Source: Megalobrama amblycephala
Taxonomy: Eukaryota; Chordata; Actinopteri; Cypriniformes; Xenocyprididae
DNA: 64,000 bases
Assembly (NCBI RefSeq): GCF_018812025.1
Contig: NC_063046.1
Location: 898,328 to 962,327 of the forward strand
Direction: 5' to 3'
In this document: positions 12,863-25,499 of the stretch, piece after piece
Numbering within the stretch: the first letter of the stretch is position 1
Layout: each line of letters starts with the position of its first letter
Program-made: the position numbers and the translations under genes
Notes under the pieces: model-generated
The model's database searches: none
What the model saw: only the letters and a program-made list of their open reading frames with translations
Told to the model about the DNA's origin: nothing

Positions 12863-13660
12863 TAATAATGAGCAATATGTTTGTTACAGTATTTATTAAA
12901 ATACTTGAATAAAAATAAAAATACAACTTCACTGTTAGTTCATGTCAGCTCAGGTCTATTAAACAACAGATACAACTTCAGATTTTTATAATGTATTCAT
13001 AAATATTGCAATTAACTAATATTAATACAAGCTTTAGAAGTACTATGTAATACTAATGTTAACCAATAAATCCTTATTGTGAATTCTCCAGTAAACCACA
13101 CAAACTCTTCTTGATATTCACACTTGACATTATACATGTATTTATTTATTGGATCTCAGCAAGGAAATTCAACAGATAAAATGCTGCAGATTCCTCCTCA
13201 GCACTCCCTGCTCTGCTATTGGACGGCGCGGTTCATGTTGTCAGCGCATGCCGAGTGTGTGTTTGACGTGGGAAGTGTGTGCATGCACACATGTTCGGGA
13301 TGGGTGTGTTCGGAGATGTGTGGCTGTTTGGGCTTTTCTTTTCTCAGGTCTGAGTCTAAAAATAAAGTGTATCCTATCATTGATCAGCAATGTTACGCCC
13401 GAGACTTGTGAATAACTTCCGCCTCTTTGAGCTGCAGGTTATCAGAGTTTCTCAAGTTTGATTCGAGTGAGTGGGTGACTTGAGATCTAGATTACAGTGA
13501 ATCTTATCAGCATTTGACTGCCGTTATCTTGTTGTCTTTTATTTTGCTAACTACACCCTTAATACAAATAAGTTCTTTTTTTGGCATCGATGGTTCTATG
13601 AGAAACCTTTTCCATTGGCTCTTTAGATTATTAAAATGCTCTTTTCACTAAGAAAAACTA
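12863..13660. other. Spacer, nothing recognised
   Basis: This is AT-rich DNA with a short GC-richer patch near 13,200-13,330. Two overlapping open frames of about 90 codons there show no recognisable protein features. Confidence 0.4.
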
Positions 13661-14079
13661 CAACCAGAAATGTTGGGACGTTTTTTAAATTTGAATAAAC
13701 TGAAAACTAAAACAGAGACTCTGCCTCTCTAAGACATCCCTATCATAGCTAATCATGTTACAGACATGATATCAATTCACTTAATTAGTTGCTAGATGTT
13801 GAATCTTTGGGGTAAAATTGCCATGTTGAATCTGCCAGCTGAATCTTTTCAAATGCCTTTTCAGCCATTTGTTGCCCCCGTGCCAACTTTTTTTGAGACT
13901 TAAAGCAAGCATCAAATTTGAAATGAGCTCATTTAGTGGATAAAAATGACTCAGTTTAAACATTTGTTATGTTATCTATGTTCTGTGAATAAAATATTGG
14001 CTCATGTGATTTGAAAGTCTTTTAGTTTTCATTTTATTTAAATTTAAAAAACGTCCCAACATTTCCAGAATTTGGGTTG
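13661..14079. mobile_element. Internally deleted Tc1/mariner-type element
   Basis: The left end CAACCAGAAATGTTGGGACG, followed by TTTTTTAAATTT, is inverted at the right end as AAATTTAAAAAACGTCCCAA with ATTTCCAGAATTTGGGTTG. The interior lacks a transposase frame. The ends match a Tc1-like fish family recalled from general knowledge; a decayed transposase of similar type is at 58,389-59,246. Confidence 0.7.
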
Positions 14080-14484
14080 CTCAAGATGCTTTTTTGAAGA
14101 CAGACAAAAGGAAGACGAAGGAAACAATCTGAAAGTCATTTTTCTGATAACATAATCTTCATGCTTGTGACTCAGCTTGCGGTGACGCGCTATCAATAAC
14201 TGAGCTGCTTTCGATGTTCAGTCATGATCTGTGTGATGCCATAGAAATGCACTGATTTCACATCAAAGTGCAGATTTATTTCCTCATAGGAGTTCTTTGT
14301 GTATTTCACACTAATTGAATTGAAGTGCATCAGTGTCCCCTGGAAACATGCACTGATAAACACGAGCTCAGTCCCAGACTATCTGTGTTTGAGTGTGTGA
14401 TTTAGTGACGTACTGAAGGCGGTCTATTTCTGTAGATGTTTTGCCAGGTGAACAGCATTGTGTGTATCTATTTAGTGTGTGATT

Positions 14485-14645
14485 AATGTGTTTGACGTCA
14501 CAGATGAGGATAAATGAGATTGATAGAGGAAGTGCTGGGATTTTACTGAAATTGAATGAATAGGCTATTATATGTTGCTTGCATCACAACTTACTGAAAG
14601 AAAAATTACTAACAGGAAATATATATATATATATATATATATTTC

Positions 14646-14703
<58 letters not shown>

Positions 14704-15688
14704 TACAGTCCAAAAGTTTGGAACCACTAAGATTTTTAATGTTTTTAAAAGAAGTTTCGTCTGCTCACCAAGGCTACATTTATTTAATTAAAAATACAGT
14801 AAAAAACAGTAATATTGTGAAATATTATTACAATTTAAAATAACTGTGTACTATTTAAATATATTTAACAAAGTAATTTATTCCTGTGATGCAAAGCTGA
14901 ATTTTCAGCATCGTTACTCCAGTCTTCAGTGTCACATGATCCTTCAGAAATCATTCTAATATGCTGATCTGCTGCTCAATAAACATTTATGATTATTTTC
15001 AATGTTGAAAACAGTTGTGTACTTTTTTTTTCAGGATTCCTTGATGAATAGAAAGTTCAAAAGAACAGCATTTATCTGAAATACAAAGCTTCTGTAGCAT
15101 TATACACTACCGTTCAAAAGTTTGGGGTCACTAAGAATTTTTATTTTTATTTTTTTGAAAAGAAATTAAAGAAATGAATACTTTTATTCAGCAAGGATGC
15201 ATTAAATCAATCAAAAGTGGCAGTAAAGACATTTATAATGCTACAGAAGCTTTGTATTTCAGATAAACACTGTTCTTTTGAACTTTCTATTCATCAAATA
15301 ATCCTGAAAAAAAAAGTACACAACTGTTTTCAACATTGAAAATAATCATAAATGTTTATTGAGCAGCAGATCAGCATATTAGAATGATTTCTGAAGGATC
15401 ATGTGACACTGAAGACTGGAGTAATGATGCTGAAAATTCAGCTTTGCATCACAGGAATAAATTACTTTGTTAAATATATTTAAATAGTACACAGTTATTT
15501 ATTTTTACTGTATTTTTAATTAAATAAATGTAGCCTTGGTGAGCAGACGAAACTTTCCTGTTAGTAATTTTTCTTTCAGTAAGTTGTGATGCAAGCAACA
15601 TATAATAGCCTATTCATTCAATTTCAGTAAAATCCCAGCACTTCCTCTATCAATCTCATTTATCCTCATCTGTGACGTCAAACACATT
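14485..15688. repeat. 1.2-kb palindrome (long inverted repeat)
   Basis: Bases 14,485-15,104 are the near-exact reverse complement of 15,234-15,688, around a spacer of about 130 bp. The outermost paired bases are AATGTGTTTGACGTCACAGA on the left and their complement at 15,669-15,688. The inner arms carry the common fish repeat with a CCGTTCAAAAGTTTGGGGTC start; the outer arms carry sequence unlike that repeat. The left arm has about 110 extra bases, a TA microsatellite plus a second repeat end, that the right arm lacks. Confidence 0.9.
14619..14700. repeat. (AT)n microsatellite in the left arm of the palindrome
   Basis: An AT dinucleotide run is broken once by ATTTCCTGT. It is absent from the right arm, so it arose or expanded after the arms were duplicated. 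Confidence 0.95.
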
Positions 15689-17156
15689 CATATAAGTAGT
15701 TATCTTGAATGATTTACTTGAAGCAGGTTTATTAAATATTAAAACGTTTTTGTTAATTGCAACATAGCTGAAATAAAAATATTAGAAGAAAAACTATATG
15801 ATCACCAAATTTGTTATCTTGACAACTGAAATAAGTAAAAGCACTAAAATGGCAAACTTGAAATACAAAAAAACTAAAAAACTAAAATTGAACTAAAACT
15901 AAAACTGAAATGAACATAAATGAACCTTAATAGTTATATTTAAACAAAAAAGAAGAAAAAAGCACATGACAAAATGACAAAAAAAAAAAAAACCTGAACT
16001 AAAATTAAAATATATATCTGAAAATATAAAAATAAAGGCTACTTCTAAATATTAATAATATCTCTATAAATAATAGTAAAATAGGCATTTTTGCTACTTT
16101 TTATTGCTATATTATTGCTACTTGTTGGGCGTGTTACTCATCTTGTTTGTCTGTGAGGTTAAAATAGGCTGAGAAGTGTCATTTTCAAAATGACATGATG
16201 ATGATGATATTGCTGAGCCTATATCTGACGTCATGGTCACGTGTTCACATTCAGACCGCAGTGGAGCAGCGCCCTCTGCTGGCACAACACTGAGCCACAC
16301 TTACAGAAGATAACTTTTCTCTTATGAATATGAAATACTATCTTTCTAACTTCCTTTCTTTTAGAGCTTGAAGAATTTTGTAGTCAGAATGACAGAAATG
16401 TAAATAACTGATACTGAAGAACAGCTGGTGTAGGATTTACTTCAAATTAATTTTCACTCAGAAATTACAGAGAAACAGCAAGAGACACATTGAATCAAAC
16501 ATGAATTTTTGATGTAGAAAGACTGAAAAAGTATGTTCTTGTAAAACAATTTATATTTACATTTTTACAGTGTACGCTCCATTATATATTATTGTAAATC
16601 ATTCCTGGCAAAAAATATATGATAGAAATATTTCTTCAGCATCATGGCTTCTGCTCCGATTCTTTGCAGCATGTTTCAAACACAGTTTATGATTTTTGAT
16701 ATTATGTCTCTTCAAATGTCTCAGAATCAAGTGCAAAACACTGTAGATTAAACTAAGGATGACTGGAGCTAAACAGTTTCTGCACTAGCAGGTTGGAATG
16801 TGGGTTAGTTTGTACTCAACAGAGAAAACGTGTGGGTGAAGAGAAACAGACACTGTGACAAAGTGGAAATTCCTCCCTCTTGTTTCTCTTGACAGAAGTG
16901 GATGAATTGGCACTTAGCAGACACCTGTCTTGTCAAAGTGAGACTCGGTGCAAAAACAACAGCGTTTGCAGCAACATGTTCACAGAACAGGTTCCAGATC
17001 TCAGCGACTCTTTTGTTTCCAAGACAAGAGTAACGGGTAAGAGCAGGGCAAGTTGTCACAGGATGCTTGTCTTCTTTAGCAGCAGTTCAAATCTATCTAT
17101 CTATCTATTTAGTGTAGATCTTGCTTTTTTAATTTGCACTGACCTACTTTACTCTC
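15689..17156. other. Spacer, nothing recognised
   Basis: This is A-rich DNA with degenerate AACTAAAA/ACTGAAAT runs at 15,830-16,060. Small open frames on both strands near 16,800-17,230 overlap one another and show no domain. Confidence 0.4.
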
Positions 17157-17345
17157 CATGTCAAGTCAGCTTTATTTATACAGCACTTCATACAATGTTT
17201 CAAAGCAGCTTGACAGTTATAATAGGAAAATGATTCAATGATGCAAACAGAGTTCATTTCATCTGTACAGCAGCTCTAGAAGAAAACAGTGTCATTGTTC
17301 AGATGAACTCAGTTCAGGGTTGATTCAGTTTCACTGTAAAGGTCA
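17157..17345 (-). repeat. LINE 3'-end fragment, minus orientation
   Basis: The motif GTCAAGTCAGCTTTATTTAT with CAGCACTT and TTTCAAAGCAGCTT is the reverse complement of a frequent fish LINE tail. The same motif recurs at 25,349-25,377 and 26,755-26,815, and in the other orientation near 61,950-62,020. Confidence 0.6.
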
Positions 17346-17634
17346 TCAATAGAGGGTATGCACTGACGTCACTTTCCTGCCGGAACACGCTCCCTCAGCA
17401 GGAATGAGTGGCAAAAGAGCTGCTGCATGACTGGATTTAATAGGGGAAACTTTGAAAACTCCAATAGTGTTCCTTACAACTTACCAAAGATCCAGTAATT
17501 CATGGATATCGACATGCAGATAGGAATCGTTTCCTGACATTTATGATTTTGACTCCAGGGAAATACATAAAGCAAATTTTCCTGTGAATCCTTTATAAAT
17601 AGTAGGTCTAAATCCGAGTGATCACTTATATCAG

Positions 17635-17640
<6 letters not shown>

Positions 17641-17720
<80 letters not shown>
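17641..17720. repeat. (TA)n microsatellite
   Basis: An uninterrupted TA dinucleotide run of about 80 bp. Confidence 0.98.
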
Positions 17721-17722
<2 letters not shown>

Positions 17723-18066
17723 TCCAGCCGTAAAACTTGTATATTTTTTTGTTAGTGTTTATTTATAAAAACACCCAATATGCAGAATATAAGATGGTAA
17801 ATATTTAATTGATGAGTTGTCTATACAATATATAACAATACAATATATAGGGTATGATTTTACCCCAAAATTCAACATATTGACATTAAATGATAACTGT
17901 AAATCCACATTTATCTGCCTGGAGTCCAGCTGTTTCTGTGAATTGCACCGATTCATTGCTTCTCTTTTCTGTAGTTTTCGGCAGTCTGTAAAAATAGAGC
18001 TCAGATTTCTTGTCAAATCTATTTGTAGAGTCAATCGTAAAAATCTTTATCATTTTAGACATAATA

Positions 18067-20615
18067 ACCCAGCGTTGGTGTAGTTTTTTGCGTTACCCAG
18101 ATCCTGGGTCAGATGTAACAACCCAGCGTTTGGGTAGTTTTTGTGTTACACAGATCCTGGGTCAGACGTAACAACCCAGCGTTTGGGTATTGTGTTACAC
18201 AGATCCTGTATCAGACGTAACAACCCAGCGTTCAGGTAGTTTTTGCATTACACAGATCCTAGGTCAGACGTAACAACCCAGCGTTCAGGTAGTTTTTGCA
18301 TTACACAGATCCTAGGTCAGACGTAACAACCCAGCGTTCAGGTAGTTTTTGCATTACACAGATCCTGGGTCAGACGTAACAACCCAGCGTTTGGGTAGTT
18401 TTTCTGTTACACAGATCCTGGATCAGACGTAACAACCCAGCGTTTGGGTAGTTTTTGCATTACACAGATCCTGGGTCAGACGTAACAACCCAGCGTTTGG
18501 GTAGTTTTTCTGTTACACAGATCCTGGATCAGACGTAACAACCCAGCGTTTGGGTAGTTTTTGTGTTACACAGATCCTGGGTCGGACTTAACAACCCAAC
18601 GTTCGGGTAGTTTTTTCGTTACACAGATCCTGGGTCAGATGTAACAACCCAGCGTTCAGGTAGTTTTTGTGTTACACAGATCCTGGGTCAGATGTAACAA
18701 CCCAGCGTTTGGGTAGTTTTTCTGTTACACAGATCCTGGGTCAGACGTAACAACCCAGCGTTCAGGTAGTTTTTGCATTACACAGATCCTGGGTCAGACG
18801 TAACAACCCAGCGTTTGGGTAGTTTTTCTGTTACACAGATCCTGGATCAGACGTAACAACCCAGCGTTTGGGTAGTTTTTGTGTTACACAGATCCTGGGT
18901 CGGACTTAACAACCCAACGTTCGGGTAATTTTTTCGTTACACAGATCCTGGGTCAGACGTAACAACCCAGCGTTCAGGTAGTTTTTGCGTTACCCAGATC
19001 CTGGGTCAGACGTAACAACCCAACGTTCGGGGGAGTTTTTGCGTTACCCAGATCCTGGATCAGACGTAACAACCCAACGTTCGGGTAGTTTTTGTGTTAC
19101 ACAGATCCTGGGTCAGACGTAACAACCCATCGTTTGGGTATTTTTTGCATTACCCAGATCCTGGGTCAGACGTAACAACCCAGCGTTCAGGTAGTTTTTG
19201 TGTTACACAGATCCTGTATCAGACGTAACAACCCAACGTTCAGGTAGTTTTTGCGTTACACAGATCCTGGGTCAGACGTAACAACCCAACGTTCGGGGGA
19301 GTTTTTGCGTTACCCAGATCCTGGATCAGACGTAACAACCCAACGTTCGGGTAGTTTTTGTGTTACACAGATCCTGGGTCAGACGTAACAACCCATCGTT
19401 TGGGTATTTTTTGCATTACCCAGATCCTGGGTCAGACGTAACAACCCAGCGTTCAGGTAGTTTTTGTGTTACACAGATCCTGGATCAGACGTAACAACCC
19501 AAAGTTCGGGTAGTTTTTGTGTTACACAGATCCTGGGTCAGACGTAACAACCCAACGTTCGGGTAGTTTTTGTGTTACACAGATCCTGTATCAGACGTAA
19601 CAACCCAACGTTCAGGTAGTTTTTGCGTTATCCAGATCCTGGGTCAGACGTAACAACCCAACGTTTGTGTAGTTTTTGTGTTACACAGATCCTGGGTCAG
19701 ATGTAACAACCCATCGTTTGGGTATTTTTTGCATTACCCAGATCCTGGGTCGGACGTAACAACCCAACGTTCGGGGGAGTTTTTGCGTTACCCAGATCCT
19801 GGATCAGACGTAACAACCCAACGTTCGGGTAGTTTTTGTGTTACACAGATCCTGGGTCAGACGTAACAACCCAACGTTCGGGGGAGTTTTTGCGTTACCC
19901 AGATCCTGGATCAGACGTAACAACCCAACGTTCGGGTAGTTTTTGTGTTACACAGATCCTGGGTCAGACGTAACAACCCATCGTTTGGGTATTTTTTGCA
20001 TTACCCAGATCCTGGGTCAGACGTAACAACCCAGCGTTCAGGTAGTTTTTGTGTTACACAGATCCTGTATCAGACGTAACAACCCAACGTTCAGGTAGTT
20101 TTTGCGTTACCCAGATCCTGGATCAGACGTAACAACCCAACGTTCGGGTAGTTTTTGTGTTACACATATCCTGGGTCAGACGTAACAACCCAACGTTCGG
20201 GTAGTTTTTGTGTTACACAGATCCTGTATCAGACGTAACAACCCAACGTTCAGGTAGTTTTTGCGTTATCCAGATCCTGGGTCAGACGTAACAACCCAAC
20301 ATTTGTGTAGTTTTTGTGTTACACAGATCCTGGGTCAGATGTAACAACCCATCGTTTGGGTATTTTTTGCATTACCCAGATCCTGGGTCGGACGTAACAA
20401 CCCAACGTTCAGGTAGTTTTTGTGTTACACAGATCCTGTATCAGACGTAACAACCCAACGTTCAGGTAGTTTTTGCGTTACCCAGATCCTGGGTCAGACG
20501 TAACAACCCAACGTTTGTGTAGTTTTTGTGTTACACAGATCCTGGGTCGGACGTAACAACCCAGCGTTCGGGTAGTTTTAGTGTTACCCAGCTCCTGGGT
20601 CAGATGTAACAGCCC
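18067..20615. repeat. 53-bp satellite, about 48 tandem copies
   Basis: The unit is 53 bp and includes CAGATCCTGGGTCAGACGTA, then ACAACCCAACGTTCGGGTAG, then TTTTTGTGTTAC. Copies differ at a few fixed positions (GTTCGGG / GTTTGGG / GTTCAGG; TTACCC / TTACAC; GGGTCAG / GGATCAG / GTATCAG). Variants recur in blocks, such as the GTTCGGGGGAG type near 19,025, 19,291, 19,769 and 19,876, so subunits spread as multi-unit groups. No long useful frame exists. Confidence 0.97.
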
Positions 20616-21336
20616 AGCAGTTGAGTTATTTATTGCAGGCTTTTTGCGCCCTCTTCAGGAGAGATCAGTGCAGCTCCGTCAAATTGGTGCATGTCTTCAG
20701 TAAAATACAGGTTTGTGTATGTTTTAATTTATCTAGAAATTCATCATTATTCTGTATATCATTTCATTTTATGCAAAGCAACATACAGGGGCGCGATGTG
20801 AATCATCTAAACTTGTGTGATGGAAACGCCTGATGCCTTGCATAAAATGTTATGATTTTATTCAAAAAGATACCGAATATAAATACTTAGAATGTCAAAT
20901 ATGTTCTCAGAATTGTACACTGATTATGGACAGGTTATGGAGTCAGTCACAGCATTTTTCGGCTACGAGTGAAACGCAGGCGGCGGACTGAAGTTATCAG
21001 TTCCCCTGCCGAACACAAGTCATCTCCGGCACAAAATCCAGAGCCGTTACGGTGGAAACAGGACAACAGAGACTGATTGATTACACTTGAATTACTTCTA
21101 AATATTTAATTTTTATTTCTAATATTTGTTAAAAGAACTTAAATGTAGGTAATATGTATTAAAAACTATATAAAACATTCTATTCTATAAAATATGATCA
21201 AAAATAAAGGAATTATCAAGCAAACCAGTGGTTGTGTGGAGTATTTAAAAAAAAAAAAAAAATAGAGTTTAATCCATAAACATTTATTCATGTATAAAGC
21301 AAAAGAAAAAATAAGCTAGTATTCTAGTAAAAATGA
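20616..21336. other. Spacer after the satellite, nothing recognised
   Basis: No exon or repeat family was identified. There is an A-rich stretch at 21,247-21,262. Confidence 0.4.
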
Positions 21337-21461
21337 ATCAACCCATTATACTGGGTTCAATAAACAACCCAATTTGCTGGGAAAATTAACCCCACATGTG
21401 TTCTGTCCTATATATACCCAGCCCAAATTGGGTTGTTTTTAACCCAGTGTTTTTTAGAGTG
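21337..21461. mobile_element. Fold-back MITE fragment (GCTGGGTT family)
   Basis: The sequence has CAACCCA and TGGGTT repeats in both orientations and ends AACCCAGTGTTTTTTAGAGTG, as in the copies at 12,691-12,862 and 23,807-24,658. Confidence 0.6.
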
Positions 21462-22202
21462 CAGTCTTTGCTGTTGTGGTTGTGTCTGCAGTTCCTCCAT
21501 CTGATCTGGATATGGACTGGATCCAGCTGACTAAAGTAACCTCGGGATAAACAGAGAGGACCTGTTTCCATCTGGTATTAAGATGCGCTTTGGTCGATCG
21601 GATCACAAGTAGTTTACACCGTTTACATCTGGTGTCTCTTTTGTCAACTTTCAACCACTTCTTTGAGGGGAGGGTCTATGAGCGAGTAAATGTATGTTTT
21701 ATTTTTAGATCTTTCAATCTAATGGACTAAATAAGCTCAGGCAATTTACATATGAACGTTACCGGAGATGACGGAAAAACATACAGAGAGCATCAGCTTT
21801 CGTTTCTGCTCTGAGTGTGTGTTAGAAATTAGGAATGGAGAGAGAACATTGTGCTTGGTACATTTATCATCTTTATACCAAACTTTAGTCTTCAGCTGAC
21901 AAAGTTTAAATCCCGTCTGGCTAGAGCGCTTCCCATAATGTTTACGCGTTAGGTCAGTCGACTGCACTACGAAAGCAATCCGGTCGAATGCGTTTTCGAC
22001 TACCTCTGGCAGTGGTTGAAAGTGGACACCTGTGTTTATCGTCATCCACTTGTGATCTGATCGACCAAAACGCATCTTAATACCAGGTGGAAACAGGGCC
22101 AGAGACTAATATTAGTGTAGACGACATTCTTCTTATGATGTAATGAGTACATCAGGTGTTATGGGAAGTGTTCCCAGTAAGTAATTAAATCTATACGATG
22201 AC
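21462..22202. other. Spacer with a degenerate inverted pair
   Basis: GAGGACCTGTTTCCATCTGG with TATTAAGATGCGCTTTGGTC at 21,557-21,597 is repeated inverted at 22,055-22,103 (GACCAAAACGCATCTTAATA then CCAGGTGGAAACAGG). This suggests a decayed DNA transposon of about 560 bp. No transposase was recognised inside it. Confidence 0.5.
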
Positions 22203-22459
22203 TAAAGGGTTAATTCACCCAAAAATGAAAATAATGTCATTAATTACTCACCCTCATGCCGTTCCACACCCGTAAGACCTTCGTTAATCTTCGGAACACA
22301 AATTAAGATATTTTTGATGAAATCCGATGGCTCAGCATATTTCAACAAAAATATCTTAATTTGTGTTCTGAAGATGAACGAAGGTCTTACAGGTGTGGAA
22401 CGGCATGAGGGTGAGTAATTAATGACATTATTTTCATTTTTGGGTGAACTTACCCTTTA
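22203..22459. mobile_element. Fold-back MITE (TAAAGGGTTAATTCACCC type)
   Basis: The two halves are near-perfect inverted repeats: TAAAGGGTTAATTCACCC with AAAAATGAAAATAATGTCAT on the left, and its complement ending GGGTGAACTTACCCTTTA on the right. Fragments of the same family lie at 11,275-11,460 and 31,470-31,545. It is one of the commonest repeat types I associate with cyprinid DNA. Confidence 0.9.
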
Positions 22460-22799
22460 ATAGGGAGCCAATGCAGTGTTGACAGAACCGGACTAATACG
22501 GTCATACTTCCTGGTTCTAGTAGTAAAAACTAGTTTTGTGTGGTGTATCAAATATTGTATTTTGTTTAATTAATTATAACAAGCAATAATAATTTATGAA
22601 GTTTTGTCAAAATTATTAGAATGGTATTCACTTAGTTGTATTTATTTTTTCGCAATTATTAAATGAAAAATACACATATAATATGCTGTTATATCAGATA
22701 GAAATATTTACCAGAATTGTTAAGTAATTCTTTATAGATAAGTTCAAACAAGCCAACATGATAATAATAACAATAGCTGGTGACAGGAGTGACAGTGGT

Positions 22800-23073
22800 G
22801 AACCGCGCACTCTGAATTATGACGCGCTTCGGGGCGGATTGTAATTATGGCTCAATTCAATGGAGCTGGCGCAAGTCCCGGAGCTTTTAATTTCTCGGAA
22901 CCGGCGCGGGTGACGTCATTACGCCCTCCGGTGTGCGCGGTGTCCCACGGATGGCTGGAGCGACACAGACGCACGCGAGCTCTCCGATCGGTCCGGACGC
23001 GCGCGCGAGTGTGTTATTTAAAAGGCTCGAGGCACGCGCGTCGGGATCAGCTCGATAACGGAGCCGTGACGCG
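22800..23073 (+). promoter_or_regulatory. CpG-rich promoter of the CNTF-like gene, with CRE and TATA-like box
   Basis: GC and CpG content rise sharply from about 22,800, against an AT-rich background. A full CRE (TGACGTCA) is at 22,911-22,918. A TATA-like TTATTTAAAAGG is at about 23,014-23,025, which would place the start of transcription near 23,045-23,055, just ahead of the ATG at 23,074. The CRE suggests, but does not prove, cAMP/CREB control. Confidence 0.55.
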
Positions 23074-23187
23074 ATGGAGGGAGCAGCGGAGTCAGACACG
23101 CCCGTCCCGGGGAGATCATCGGCGGACAGAGCGGCGGCGCTCGCCCGCTTGTTGCACCGCGACTGCACGCGTCTGCTCGAGCTCTAC
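23074..23187 (+). CDS. cntf: CNTF-like gene, exon 1
   Basis: It has 38 codons, from an ATG in a good context (GACGCGATGG) to CTCTAC|GTGAGT. It encodes the N-terminus and helix A (ARLLHRDCTRLLELY). Confidence 0.75.
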
Positions 23188-25462
23188 GTGAGTACGACTC
23201 CCGTTATTCACGCGACGGTGACGACACTCCTGCTGTCAATCACGGCGCGTTTCATTCGGTCATAATAACAGCGATGATTCTCCTTTTCTTCTTGTTATAA
23301 TCTTATTATAATAATGCCTCAGTGGTCTAGCTTGGCAACAGTGTTGGTGAAGCTCTAACATGACCAGCTGAAAGCCCTGACCAGGCTGAGGTGGTTTAAG
23401 CTGGTTTTGCTCAGAAATGCTGTCTAGGTAGGGTGCTCACTACGATTTAAGACACAGACACAGTTCTGCATTTATTCAATTAATGATGTGGACAGTCAGC
23501 ATCTCTTCATAATGGATGTGTGACTCTCAGCTGATCCAGATCTTCAGATTTGAGGAATCAACTAAGCCCAGTGCTCGTGAGGATTGACAGTTTTGACAGC
23601 AGTCGACTCATTTACAGTCTTTATAGTTTGACTGTTTGTTTACTAAATATCCCTTGATTGTCACTGATTCATCGCAGATCATGTTTCTCCTCATAGTGTG
23701 GGTTTGTTTGTGTTTTTTGAGGATGTAAGCATGACCTGTGCATGTGGACGCCTGTCTAATTTTGGCTTCAGCCATGTGACAGATGAATTTGTGCTCAAAT
23801 ACTGTACACTCTACAAATGCTGGGTTAAAAACTACCCAAGATGGGTTGAAAATGGACAAACCCAGCGGTTGGGTTAAATGTTTGTCAAACATGTTGGGTC
23901 GTTTTAGTTAACTCAACTATTGTCTTAAAATGAACCCAAAATATGTTGGAAATTAAAAATCAGACACATATCAGAGGCAACAATAATAATAAGCAATGTA
24001 ACACATGTTTATTGTTTAATTATTAGTCATTAAACTTAAAAATAAATGTTTATTAAACATATTAATAAATGTTAATTTCCAACATACTTTGGGCACTGCA
24101 AAAAATGCTGTTCTTACTTGTTTCTAGTCAAAATATCTTAAAGTTCTTAGATCAAGAAGCATTTTCTTGACAAGTAAAAATTATTTTCCTGTTTTCGGAC
24201 AAAAATAAGTCAAAATTGAGTGAGTTTTTCCTTAAATCAAGCAAAATAATCTTATATCAAACCAAAAATAAGATATATAATCTTGTTTTCAGTTTGGATT
24301 AAGATTATTTTTCTTACCTCATTGGCAGATTATTTTGCTTGTTTTGACAATTTTGACTTATTTTTGTCCGAAAACAAGAAAATAATTTTTACTTGTCAAG
24401 AAAATGCTTCTTGATCTAAGAACTTTAAGATATTTTGACTAGAAACAAGACAAAAACTCTAAGTAAGAACAGCATTTTTTGCAGTGGGTTCATTTTAAGC
24501 AAGCAATACTGTCGTTTTTAAACAATAGTTGAGTTAAATAAAACTGCCCAACAGGTTTGGCAAACATTTAACCCAACCGCTGGGTTAAAACAACAATCGC
24601 TGGGTTTGTCCATTTTCAACCCAGCTTGGGTTGTTTTTAAACCAGTATTATTAGAGTGTTGAGTTTGATTGGACACACGGTCTGTGACATCAACAGCAGA
24701 GGTTAAATGTTTTCTCTTGTCACTGTAAAAAGTATTTTTTAAGTTGTAAACAAAGATTATTGGAGTGCGGTTTACAAAAAAAATTACATTTTGAAAAATG
24801 ATCATAATTTTAACAGTGAACGGCTGTAAAAATGCTTCAGTAAAATCATGATAATTGATTAAATTCCCTTACTTTATATGGTGAAATAATAAATGCTGTT
24901 AAATTTACAGCTTGTGGAAGTAAAAAAGCAACATATTTAATTATAGTGAAATTATTTAATTTACAGTTAAATTGACATTCCCAGATTTCCCTGTGTGACA
25001 GCTCATGTTTGATAATTTTTCATTAAAAAAACTGTTTATGAGGTACACTTGTGCTCCAAAATGTGCAGTCCAATTCCTGGTCGGCTGAGTAGCTCAATTC
25101 TTCGAGCCCAGCTGACTGCAGTTTGTCTGTTTCGGAATTATTGATTTGCACTGCCGGCTAGTACTAATTATGTAATCAGATACCAAAAAGTAAGTACTTT
25201 ATTGATTACATGATTACTTATTATTCACACAGTAAATTATTCGTAATTTATTGATTTTTCCCTCTTTTACATTTCTTTTTACATTGACATGCAGGTAAAC
25301 AAATACTATATATCTTTTTTAGTAAGTGCATTTTTATGATTTAATTTAGTCAAGTCAACTTTATTTCTGTAGTGCTTGTTGTTTTTTTCTTGTTTTTTCT
25401 TATCTGTTATGCACATAGGGGTTTGATGTTGTTAAATGAATGTTTATTGCATTATTTTAGTG

Positions 25463-25499
<37 letters not shown>

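Noticed and set aside
22847..23191. 114-codon plus-strand frame and 93-codon minus frame in the CpG-rich promoter
   Set aside because: Open only because the region is GC-rich. The cytokine frame from 23,074 has the splice partners and family features.
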